Shown here one piece after another: positions 20,451 through 30,159 of a DNA stretch of 64,000 nucleotides; positions within the stretch are counted from its first letter, which is position 1, and each line of letters begins with the position of its first letter. The notes under the pieces were generated by a model, which searched no databases, was not told the origin of the DNA, and was given only the letters and a program-made list of their open reading frames with translations. A program made the position numbers and the translations under genes. The DNA comes from Thalassia testudinum (Eukaryota > Streptophyta > Magnoliopsida > Alismatales > Hydrocharitaceae), in contig JAZHRO010000012.1 in the NCBI GenBank assembly GCA_037157565.1, positions 56,101,501 to 56,165,500 of the forward strand. The letters are read 5' to 3'.

Positions 20451-22142
20451 TCAGATGGGGCTCCCATCCATAGCTTGGAGGCTCGGGCATCGGCGCCGGT
20501 CTCCAGTTTGGTGGTCGACGTGCGGAGGGTCCATCGTTGTTCGCCGTCTCGTCGGTCTTCTTGTTCTCCTCCTTGGTCTACTCTTTGGTTCTCCCAACTT
20601 GAGTTTACCAGCTTTGAGCTTGTAGGTCCAGTCCTTTGTGTTGTAATCATCCCTGAAACCTACAAAACAAGATTCCAAATCTTCCTTCGATATAAAAGTG
20701 AGCTTGGATCCGAATCTGTTAGCAGGTCTCCTTGATGGAGATCCTTTCTCAATCTTAGGGCTATATAAATCATCTACTTTGTTGATTAATTTGTTAGAGT
20801 TTTCCCTAAGACATACAATTTCTTTTTCTATAGTATGCATCTTAGTTTTTAAATCACAGATTTCTAACTTTAAACTATCATTTTCCTCAATCAATTTATT
20901 ATTTTCATTGATGAGGTTATAATTTTCTAATAATAGGTTATCAATTCTAGGACTACCTTCTATGTCCTTAAGTTGTTTCTCTAACCTATCATTTTCATTT
21001 TTAAGAAAACTAAGATTCTTTTTAATGCTTTTGTCTTCTATACTTAATGATTTACTAACATCAAATAATTCATTAAAAGCTTCTTGTAAATCGAAATTTA
21101 CCTCATTGTTGGAGTCGCTTCTGCTTTCGCTGTCGCTATTGCTTCCTCTGGCCATGAAACCAAAGCAAGCGATTTCTTCTCCTATGGACTTTTCTTCTTC
21201 TTCCTCCGAGCTGGAATCGTCCCAAGTGGCTTGGAACGCCTTCTTCTTAGATCTCTTTTCCTTTTCCGTCTTCTTCTCTTTTTTGAGAAGAGGGCACTCT
21301 GGTCGTAGGTGCCCTTTCTCGTTGCAGTGGTAGCAACGTCTCAGACTTTCCTTCTTCTCCTTTTTCTCTTTCTTTAATTCCCTACAAAACTTGGAAAATT
21401 TTTTAAGTAAAATTCTAAAGTCTTCGTCGTAGGAACTTACCTCGCTATCCGACGCGGCTCTGAAGGCGAGAATCTTTTTCGGTTTAGGCTCCGGTGTATC
21501 CTTCTTCTCCTGCTTCAACTTTGTCTCGTAGGCCATTAGATTGCCTAGGAGATCTTCCATGTTGAGCTCCTCCACTTCGTTTGCCTCCTCGATGGCGGTG
21601 ACTTTCTGTTCCCATTCCGATCCAAGGGAACGAAGAAGCTTCCCTTGAAGCTCCCCCTTGATGAAAGTCTTCCCTAAAGCTTTCAAGTTATTTACAATGA
21701 GTGTGAACCTAGTGTTCATCTCACTTAAAGATTTGTTAGATCTCATTGAAAAAGACTCAAACTCTTGTGAAAGTAAATTTATTTTAGAAGTTTTTACCTT
21801 AGAGGTACCTTCATGAGTTACCTCGAGTGTGTGCCAGATCTCGTATGTGGTGGCGCATTGCGAGATTCTATTGAACTCCTCCGAGCTAAGCGCATAGTAG
21901 AGGGCGTTCATGGTCTTCGCGTTCAAAGAGACTTCACAAATTTGTTGTTACGAGTAGCCTCCCGCGGGTTTTTCTGGGATCTCAAATGGCGTCTCATACT
22001 TGGCCCAAATCGTGAAGTCATTGGCTTGAAGCCAAGTCTTCATCCGCAGCTTCCAGTAGGGGTAGTTGCTCCCGTCGAAGAACGGTGGACGAGTCGTAGA
22101 CTGGCCCTCGAAAATCCTACCCGCGGAACTGCTCCCCTCCAT
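20451..22142 (-). pseudogene. Copia gag of unit 1, one premature stop
   Basis: The start ATG is at 22142-22140 (MEGSSSAGR), 40 bp after the primer site. Domains in order are an N-terminal FDGSNYPYWKLRMKTWL block, a UBN2-type capsid region, and a zinc knuckle CYHCNEKGHLRPEC (about residues 270-283; CX2CX4HX4C). A poly-Glu/Ser stretch follows, then a leucine/asparagine-rich coiled coil (about residues 370-460) and KDWTYKLKAGKLKLGEP near the end. Full length is about 563 codons. TAA at 21950-21948 replaces the CAA still present in unit 2. Otherwise the frame is open. No pol follows. Gag packages element RNA in active copia elements. Confidence 0.9.
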
Positions 22143-22181
22143 AGATCTTCTTGCTTGGTTGTTACGCTGAAACAACAAGAT

Positions 22182-22195
22182 CTGCTTTGATACCA
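22182..22195 (-). promoter_or_regulatory. Primer binding site, unit 1 (initiator tRNA-Met)
   Basis: The minus strand reads TGGTATCAAAGCAG two bases after the LTR end. It matches the copia consensus TGGTATCAGAGC with one change (A for G). This fixes the element's direction. Confidence 0.85.
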
Positions 22196-22197
22196 AC

Positions 22198-23901
22198 TGT
22201 AATTTTCCTACTAGGAGGGGGTAACGTAATAATTAAGGAAATAAATATAAACAATCTCACAAAATAAACAATCACACAAGTACACAAGTATTTTTAGGTG
22301 GAAATCCAAACTAGGTGAAAACCACCACCTAACCCTCTCGAGTTAGGATTTTCCGATCAACCAAGTTGATCAAAATCCACTAAACGAACCACTTTAAACG
22401 AGGGTGATTCAACCACAAATATAGCCACGCTACAAGTGCGAGGGTAGCATTCCTCAACCCCTTCTCTTCACGAGAAGTATTTTGTCCCTCGAAGGAGACG
22501 GGAATTCGCAAAGCGAATACCCAACCAAATAACAAAGATAAAAGAACAATAATCCTATAGAGCCAACAAAGTAATTTTATACCTAGCTTCTATAGGAATT
22601 AGAAAACTCCCCTTTGAAAGGAGTGCGTCGGCGACGCGGATGCGTGAACAACACGACGGCGCTACGTCGCTCTCGTGAACTACGGCGGGAGAGCGGGTGC
22701 GCAAAGCTTGATGCTCTCAAGATGAAGAATTAGAGCTTGGAGAGCAAGAGAGTCTTTTTGGACATAAAAGAGTGTGAAAGTATGTAGCTAGGAGTGCCTT
22801 GTGTTTCTTGGTGTATATTTGTGTGCAAGAGGTTCCCCTCTATTTATAGAGGCCTTAGGAAGGCTTTGGAAGGCTTAGTAAAGGTTCCATAGCCGTTGGG
22901 TGCAAAGCCCAAGAGAATCAGGCCGAAATCAAGAACAATGATTGCACTGACAGGGCAATCAGACGTCTAATTCTGGCATCAGACGTCTGGAAGTCCACTT
23001 TAAGACATCTGATTTCAAGGTCAAACGTCTGATTTCGTGCAGGTTCCTTCCTGACTTGAATCAGATCTAAACAGGGTTCTAGTGCAAGTCCATCAGACGG
23101 CATACAAGATGTCTGGCACTATGTCTGGACGTTTGGAAACCTACTTTTTCGTGGGAATGGATTTGCAACAACTAGAAAATCTCTGAGAAGAGATTTTCGG
23201 GTCAGTCGAGGCAAAACGGTCAATTATCAGACGTCTGGAAGGGCTTAAGGACGTCTGATAAGGCTCTAACGGTCATATCCTTGAGTGTATGCTAAGAGAG
23301 CCAACGGTCCACTAATTGGACGTCTGGCAAAATCATCATACGTCTCCTAAGATGTCTGGTCTAAGGTCTGGACGTCTGATTTCATCAGACAAAACTAACT
23401 TGTCCAGCCTAAATGTTATCAGACGTCTGAATCAACAGTCAGACGTCTTAAAACACTTTATCAGACGTCTGATTTGGGAATTAGACGTCTGGAAACTCTG
23501 TTTGAACCCTACATTGGTTTTCTAAGTTCTTTACAGAAAACCTAAGTATCCTAGGGTTGTGCCGGTGTTCCTACGACTATTGTTAGGGTACTTTGAGGCT
23601 TTTTAACATAATTTTCTAAGGAAATAAAAAGCAAGAAAATAAAGACAAAATTACATGCAAGGAATAAAAATGGAATTCTATCATATTCTTCTTGTCCTTC
23701 CATCTTCCATCTATCGCTCCTCGTGAATCCCCTCTGTTCTCCATCAAGCTCCTCCAATCCGTCCTGGATGCGAGCTCGAATTCCGTCTAATCACTTCTAC
23801 ATTTGCAATTGACCTGAAATCTAAGACTCCAAGTGCAAATGTTAAATAACACGTGTTTTGTTATCATCAAAACAAATGATCGTGATGCTCTAGCACCAAC
23901 A
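22198..23901 (-). mobile_element. Copia LTR S2 (shared middle LTR)
   Basis: It is 1704 bp, the same length as S1, with the same ends. It serves as 5' LTR of unit 1 and 3' LTR of unit 2 on the minus strand. It holds a matching palindrome array (about 22960-23490), though several sites have lost one CpG by C-to-T change, and a TATA box at 22840-22848 (minus). Confidence 0.88.
22960..23490. repeat. Array of CAGACGTCTG palindromes in LTR S2
   Basis: The sites are arranged as in S1. Several are decayed at the central CpG (for example AAGACATCTG and TCAAACGTCTG near 23000-23030), which fits methylated-cytosine loss. Those near 23228, 23420 and 23462 remain intact. Confidence 0.8.
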
Positions 23902-24180
23902 ATCTCCCCCTTTTTGATGATGACAAAACCATAAATAAAAATGCAAAAAATCCTCCCCCTTTTTGACATTATCAAAAAGGTTTAATTGATTTCCTATAAC
24001 TCCCCCTTAAAACATTCTCTTCTATGAATTTCTTTTAACAAAGGTAATGTCCTCCCCCTTTTTTATAACAATAAGATAGCTATTATTTTTCTCCCCCTTT
24101 CTAAAGGAAATTTAGCTACCTTATATCTCCCCCTTAAAAATTGACAATTAGCTTATAACTTTTTTTTTTTGCTCCCCCTA
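23902..24180 (-). promoter_or_regulatory. Seven polypurine tracts before LTR S2
   Basis: The arrangement and spacing are the same as at 20079-20355, with the first tract touching the LTR at 23902. Conservation in both units shows it is part of the element. Confidence 0.75.
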
Positions 24181-24451
24181 TCTAAATGCTTATGATAAAA
24201 GGATAGGGTAAATGGTTTTTACCTCACCTACCATGGCCAATAAAATGGCCTGAATGGTGGTGGTGGATGCCACATCGGATGGGGCTCCCATCCATAGCTT
24301 GGAGGCCCGGGCATCGGCGCCGGTCTCCAGTCTGGTGGTCGACGTGCGGAGGGTCCATCGTTGTTCGCCGTCTCGTCGGTCTTCTTGTTCTCCTCCTTGG
24401 TATACTCCTTGGTTCTCCCAACTTGAGTTTACCAGCTTTGAGCTTGTAGGT

Positions 24452-25966
24452 CTAGTCCTTTGTGTTGTAGGCATCCCTGAAACCTACAAAACAAGATTCC
24501 AAATCTTCCTTCGGTATAAAAGTGAGCTTGGATCCGGATCTGTTAGCAGGTCTCCTTGATGGAGATCCTTTCTCAATCTTAGGGCTATATAAATCATCTA
24601 CTTTGTTGATTAATTTGTTAGAATTTTCCCTAAGAAATGCAATTTCTTTTTCTATAGTATGCATCTTAGTTTTAAAATCACAGATTTCTAACTTTAAACT
24701 ATCATTTTCCTCAACCAATTTATTATTTTCATTGATGAGGTTGTGATTTTCTAATAATAGGTTATCAATTCTAGGACTACCTTCTATGTCCTTAAGTTGT
24801 TTCTCTAACCTATCATTTTCATTTTTAAGAAAACTAAGGTTCTTTTTAATGCTTTTATTTTCTATTCTTAATGATTTACTAACATCAAATAATTCATTAA
24901 AAGCTTCTTGTAAATCGAAATTTACCTCGTTGTCGGAGTCGCTTCCGCTTTCGCTGTCGCTATTATTTCCTCTGGCCATGAAACCAAAGCAAGCGATTTC
25001 TTCTCCTATGGACTTTTCTTCTTCTTCTTCCTCTGAGCTGGAATCGTCCCAAGTGGTTTGGAACGCCTTCTTCTTAGATCTCTTTTCCTTTTCCTTCTTC
25101 TCTTTTTTGAGAAGAGGGCACTCTGGTCGTAGGTGCCCTTTCTCGTTGCAGTGGTAGCAACGTCTCGGACTTTCCTTCTTCTCCTTTTTCTCTTTCTTTA
25201 ATTCCCTACAAAACTTGGAAAATTTTTTAAGTAAAATTCTAAAGTCTTCGTCGTAGGAACTTACCTCGCTATCCGACGTGGCTCTGAAGGCGAGAACCTT
25301 TTTCGGTTTAGGCTCCGGTGTATCCTTCTTCTCCTGCTTCAACTTTGTCTTGTAGGCCATTAGATTGCCTAGGAGATCTTCCATGTTGAGCTCCTCCACT
25401 TCGTTTGCCTCCTCGATGGCGGTGACTTTCTGTTCCCATTCCGATCCAAGGGAACGAAGAAGCTTCCCTTGAAGCTCCCCCTTGATGAAAGTCTTCCCTA
25501 AAGCTTTCAAGTTATTTATAATGAGAGTGAACCTAGTGTTCATCTCACTTAAAGATTTGTTAGATCTCATTGAAAAAGACTCAAACTCTTGTGAAAGTAA
25601 ATTTATTTTAGAAGTTTTTACCTTAGAGGTACCTTCATGAGTTACCTCGAGTGTGTGTCAGATCTCGTATGCGGTGGCGCATTGCGAGATTCTATTGAAC
25701 TCCTTCGAGCTAAGCGCGCAGTAGAGGGCATTCATGGTCTTCGCGTTCAAAGAGAGTTCACGAATTTTTTGTTGCGAGTAGCCTCCCACGGGTTTTTCTG
25801 GGATCTCAAATGGCGTCTCGCACTTGGCCCAAATTGTGAAGTCATTGGCTTTAAGCCAAGTCTTCATCCGCAGCTTCCAGTAGGGGTAGTTGCTCCCGTC
25901 GAAGAACGGCGGACGAGTTGTAGACTGGCCCTCGAAAATCCTACCTGCGGAACTGCTCCCCTCCAT
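24452..25966 (-). pseudogene. Copia gag of unit 2, different premature stops
   Basis: The start ATG is at 25966-25964. The domain layout is as in unit 1: capsid region, zinc knuckle CYHCNEKGHLRPEC, acidic-serine stretch and coiled coil. The frame is open at the site of unit 1's stop, but has TGA at 25660-25658 (Trp in unit 1) and TAG at 24454-24452 (Trp in the KDWTYK block of unit 1). Both are G-to-A changes on the coding strand. The two units therefore decayed independently after the dimer arose, or came from different mutant copies. Confidence 0.9.
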
Positions 25967-26005
25967 AGATCTTCTTGCTTGGTTGTTACGCCGAAACAGC
26001 AAGAT

Positions 26006-26019
26006 CTGCTCTGATACCA
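26006..26019 (-). promoter_or_regulatory. Primer binding site, unit 2 (initiator tRNA-Met)
   Basis: The minus strand reads TGGTATCAGAGCAG, a full match to the 12-base copia consensus, two bases from the LTR fragment at 26022. Confidence 0.88.
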
Positions 26020-26021
26020 AC

Positions 26022-26112
26022 TGTAATTTCCTTACTAGGAGGGGGTGACGTAATAATTACGGAAATAAATATAAACAATCTCACAAAATAGACAATCACA
26101 CAAGTACACAAG
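26022..26112 (-). mobile_element. Truncated third copia LTR (S3)
   Basis: The first 90 or so bases match S1 and S2 (TGTAATTTCC, GGAGGGGGTGACG, ACACAAGTACACAAGTA). It then switches to Athila-like LTR sequence within a GTACAC overlap. The missing 1.6 kb is not found elsewhere in the window. Confidence 0.8.
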
Positions 26113-26571
26113 TACACGTAAAAACCTACTTTAAGGCAAATATCTGTCTGAGACCCCATTCTAGGTCAAGATGGGTTCCAATGGCCATATTAAAGGTTCT
26201 AAACCCTAGAGAATATTTTTCTATGATTTTTAGAGGATTTAGGTAAATTTTATCCTGAACAAAACCTTTGTTAATCGAGTGGATTTGTTTTAGGGTTTCA
26301 AGAAGTCATTTAATTCACAAGATACATACAAACCCTTTTCTGTCAAATCCAACCCACTTTTTATCTTGTTAAGACCCTTTGACCTTTGTTTAGCCCCTGA
26401 GAAAACCCGTTGTACTGCAATGGTAAAATTACAGTTTTACCCCTTATTTCTTGCTTTTCTCTCAGAAAGGTTATTCAGTGAATTATAACCTCCAGTTGGT
26501 TATGTAGGAGCTTTTATTCTCTTCATTGGGTCAAAATGAGCTAATTAGGGCTCATGATGGTGTTCCCATCA
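26113..26571 (-). mobile_element. Athila-like LTR fragment (copy 2)
   Basis: The minus-strand start is TGATGGGAACACCATCATG (plus end 26571). It matches the first 460 bp of LTR copies 1 and 4, ending in the AAAAACCTA segment. No polypurine block flanks it, and its other end is fused to the copia LTR fragment, so it is a rearrangement remnant. Confidence 0.65.
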
Positions 26572-26686
26572 AGGAGTCTTAATCGATAGGTCTCTCGCAT
26601 TCAACTTCAAAGATATGAACGTGTGTTAGCTTATCAATAAGTGCACTACAAATATAATACATTTTATTTCAATGTTTAGGATATAC

Positions 26687-26902
26687 CTTCTCCAAAAGAG
26701 TTTGGTTATCTTCCTTCTGGGACAGGTCATCGAATAACATATTACAACATACATCAATTTGTTTATCCTCTGCTTCCAATGTTTGGAAAATTGTTAACTC
26801 CTGAAACAGTCCATCTGTATCATTGGAAAATGGACAACCCACACCTCCTTTCACTTCATCACTTTGTTTGCATATGAGTTCGTCACCTATTTGTAACGCC
26901 AA
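26687..26902 (-). CDS. Exon-like frame of an unrecognised minus-strand gene
   Basis: The minus-strand open frame is rich in D, E, L and C (LICKQSDEVKGG, FQELTIFQTLEAEDKQIDVCC) and ends LEK at a good donor, GTATAT. It shares charged composition and splice style with the exons at 27.8-28.5 and 36-40 kb. No family is recognised. Confidence 0.3.
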
Positions 26903-27779
26903 ATGTACGTAGGTACTTAATGTTCTGTATGCATTTCTATAACATCAAATTCCTTACGCTTAATTGCAAAACTTAACGTAATGCTCGTTCTATTTCCTTC
27001 CGTTTGAAGTTATTATTTAAGGCATTTTCAAGAAAGATATGCTTGCGATAATTTACGTTACCATGCAACTGCATTCTCTTCTTGCAAAAGTTGTATTTGA
27101 AATTGACGAAGAATAAATTTCTTGCACTTTGCACAGGAAATAACAACATATACTCGTCAAACCGACGTACGACATCTTGTTAAGTATCTAACAAAGTCGT
27201 AGCTATACCGTAACGCAGGTTATACCCTACTTACAATTTCACAAATCCTATATCTGTGTCTACCAAATTAATTGACAGTAAAACCCTAGAGTAGCATAAT
27301 AATAAGTAGATATGCTAGTTGCAAAAGAAAATAACAACATTTGTTGTCAATTTCAACTACGCCTATTATAATCTGCAACGGAATACCAATATGCAATTTA
27401 ATCATTTTCAAACTGTCTGGTCAAAACTTTGATAATATTCTACGCTAATGTAAGTTTTTATCATATGCTAGTTGCAAAAGAAAATAACAGTTGAGTTTTA
27501 AACAGTAGTTATAGTCTCCAGCCCTAAAACACTTCTGCCAGCACTTGCTACTCTTTCGTACCTGTGATAACATTGCTTGTTCCTTCACGCTTGTCAATTT
27601 TTCCCATCTAATTACTACATGTAGGTGGTTCTTCTGGTGGGATTTCTTCGGGTGGTCCACCTTCTGTTACAGCTTCCTCTACTACTGCCTCCTTTGCTCC
27701 CGATGTTTAACAAATTTCCTAACAAAAATACCGGTCATTGTATAAATTCATATTTGATGGAATGTTCGCTGCATAATAG

Positions 27780-28450
27780 CTAGACTACCTCAACAACATC
27801 TGAAAGCTTCGTTGTGTCCTCTTTGCCAAGCCTTTCTAGTGTGACTTTACCCTCCACCACTTCTATGCCCATATTTTCTTTCTCAGCAGCTGTTAATTCA
27901 TGCCTTTCTTCTCTTATGGCAATGTTAATTGCCATCTCCACATTCTCCTCCATTTCAAACCTATCAAGATTTATTCCTCCTACTTTCCTTCCCCTCTCTT
28001 GCTCTGCCTCCAAACTTCCACTCTTGTCAGTATCTCCTCACCTGATTCAGAAGACTCATCCTTGAGTAATGGCTAAATGACGTTCCCTAACCCACTTCCA
28101 GCCCTCTTTCCTAAATTGCACGCCTGATTCCCACTACTATTTCCTGAAATTGATATAGATTGGGTTCCTAATGATGACTTGCTATTGAAAGATGACTCCT
28201 CCGAACTGCTCTCTTCAACATTGGAAGAAGACGATGATGAAGATGACTCCATCACCTGCTTATTAATCTGTTAGTTATTAAAAAATATTTCTTAATAAAT
28301 TGAAATTTCTGTGGAAATTTCTTCCCTACCTTTCTAATTGGATGTTCCTTTCCACGCAGATTAGATGGACCACCTCCTTCCCTCTTTTTCCCTTCACTGC
28401 TATCCGATGAGGAGGAGGATTGCTTCCCCTATGGTTTTGTCCTTTACATA
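27780..28450 (-). CDS. Serine/glutamate-rich exons of an unrecognised minus-strand gene
   Basis: An exon with low end 28330 reads EGKKREGG and NLRGKEHPIRK and ends at donor GTAGGG. An acceptor AGCAG precedes the next exon (high end 28255), which continues in the same phase as VMESSSSSSSSNVEESSSEES. A third block (27780-28013) reads GRKVGGINLDRFEMEENVEMAI and stays open to a stop at its low end. Phase match across the intron supports genuine splicing. The product looks disordered and acidic. A stop at 28073-28075 suggests decay or an unseen splice site. Confidence 0.35.
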
Positions 28451-28550
28451 GTAGCTGGTTATAAAAAATTCAATTCACAAGGAGTGCAAATTTTTTAACT
28501 ACCCTGCAACTACTAGATGGCCCACTTCTCATAGCAGTGCCTATATTTGA

Positions 28551-29360
28551 TTAACATCCAAGCTATTACCTATATTTGCACAACTAGCATGAAAGGTCAA
28601 ACATGGGATGATATTGAAAATGATATCTCATTTGAGGATGTCCGTTGTTCTCTTTTAGCTACTCCTTGTGATGTTTCCAGTCAAGTGCTTCCAACCAAGA
28701 ATTGTTCTTGTGTTGCATAATTTCTTGCTTTCATTATTGATTGGAACTTATTTGGATAATTCCAATTTAAGTATTTGTTCTAAGAGAACCACTTACATTG
28801 TCTTTTATATTATCCATAGTATTAAATTGGACTGACCCTTGATGATCTTTAACCATATGATTGATTCCCATGATGGGTTTCTACCATTTGGTACTTTGTT
28901 GTCCCATCTATTTATTTTTCATCATATTCCGTTAGCATGTCACCATATTGACAAGTCCATTTATCTCATTACTTACTCGTTGAACAATTTTCATCAAATT
29001 AATCCACCTATCGATGATGGTCCACCTATTCAAGAAAATTCTCCTTACTCCCCACATAATTCACACAATATAGAGTCATCTGTTCTTGCATCCTACATCA
29101 TTCCAGATAATGATCCTCAAAATCCATACACCTATGATTGGGATTTTATGGAGGATGATAATACTAATTCTGCTTACTTGAATGAGATTGCAAATCTTAT
29201 GCGAAAGATGGAAGATGACCGCGGGCAAATGGCAAAGGTTATTATAAGTTTTCAAGATCATTTTCTAAAGTTCAAAACATTTGTGGATGATCAATTCTTA
29301 AGTCTTGACCAAAACATTGAAGAGATAAGGAAGGCTATTAAAGAGTTGAAGAAGAAATAA
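28551..29360 (+). pseudogene. Plant-transposon-protein-like frame, N-truncated (copy A)
   Basis: The plus-strand frame contains LDWPLMIFNHMIDSHDG, LPFGTLLSHLFIFHHIPLACH and DKSIYL. This is the C-terminal half of the 'putative plant transposon protein' domain seen in plant LTR-element ORFs. It ends with a coiled-coil-like tail (MRKMEDDRGQMAKVI, NIEEIRKAIKELKKK) and TAA at 29358-29360. The first part (28551-28838) has lost frame. The same tail design recurs in copy B. Function is unknown; the family usually accompanies retrotransposons. Confidence 0.5.
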
Positions 29361-30159
29361 TTCTCTTTTATATTTTTTTATTTGTATGCTTTTATATTTA
29401 AATAACATTTGAATTTATGTTTAATTTGTAAGTTACAATATATTCTATTTACATCTTATATTACTTGTTTCAACAAAATATTATTTTTATAGGTGATCAA
29501 TTAATTTCTTCTTTTGTTTGTGTCCACGTAAGTGGAACGGTTTCCTTTTATTTCTTCTTTATCCTCCGGATTTCCTTTAGAGTGGATAACGTTTGATCGA
29601 ACTACCCTCCACGTTTAAAATTCAAACGTTTTATTTTATGTGGCTCACCTTCACCCTCACGTTTTCTCGCCGTTACGTTTTTTTTTTTTTGGATATTTCC
29701 CTCTCTTTTTTTTTCTCTCTCTTTTCTCTATTTTCAAACGGTTCCCCTCTCCAAAACCATTATCTCTTCTACCTCCTCTCCACGAATTCTGTAAGGTCCC
29801 CCTCCTGTGGCAACCTTTATCGATCATTTCTCTCTCTCTCTCTCCCTTTGGTATATTTGTTCAACTCTTTTTCCCTTTTTGTTTATTTCTTGCTCAACCG
29901 ACTAGATAATTTATTAGAAATTGATTGTTGTATTTCCTATTGTTATTCTTTTTGTGTGTCGATAGATGATATTTTATTGGATGACATATTACCTTTACAC
30001 ATTAGCTTTTGATTGCATAAGTCTCTTAAGAGTAAAGTTAGCCATCCACTAAAAAGAACCAAAACCTATGATCCATTACCCCAAACGCCACCACCACCTA
30101 CTGCACCTAATCCTATGCCTACACTTTAAACGAATCCTAAGACTTCCATCGAAAAATTG
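29361..30159 (+). other. Non-coding stretch between copies A and B
   Basis: AT-rich sequence after copy A is followed by pyrimidine tracts with CT microsatellite (29690-29860) and a proline-rich low-quality frame near 30070-30130 (LPQTPPPPTAPNP-like). It may be the leader and N-terminus of copy B. Nothing firmer is visible. Confidence 0.35.

Larger units (their letters stand above)
18375..26112 (-). mobile_element. Tandem dimer of a gag-only Ty1/copia element (LTR-int-LTR-int-partial LTR)
   Basis: Two LTRs of exactly 1704 bp (18375-20078, 22198-23901) alternate with internal regions of 2119 and 2120 bp. A third LTR is cut off at 26112. Each internal region has an initiator-Met primer site, one gag frame and a multiple polypurine block but no protease, integrase, RT or RNase H. 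It is thus non-autonomous (TR-GAG type) and would depend on a full copia relative. The multiple polypurine tracts, coiled-coil gag and palindrome-rich LTRs suggest Sirevirus ancestry. The array lies in family-D LTR D1, with flanking bases ACGAT on the left. The right-hand target duplication is lost. Confidence 0.88.

Noticed and set aside
20388..21333. Plus-strand frames of 74-123 codons opposite the copia gag
   Set aside because: Antisense shadows of gag; Ser/Leu/Phe-rich because gag is Lys/Glu-rich.
18158..26571. Interpretation of the copia array as a single intact element with a 5' and 3' LTR
   Set aside because: Three LTR starts and two full internal regions with separate primer sites and gag frames are present.
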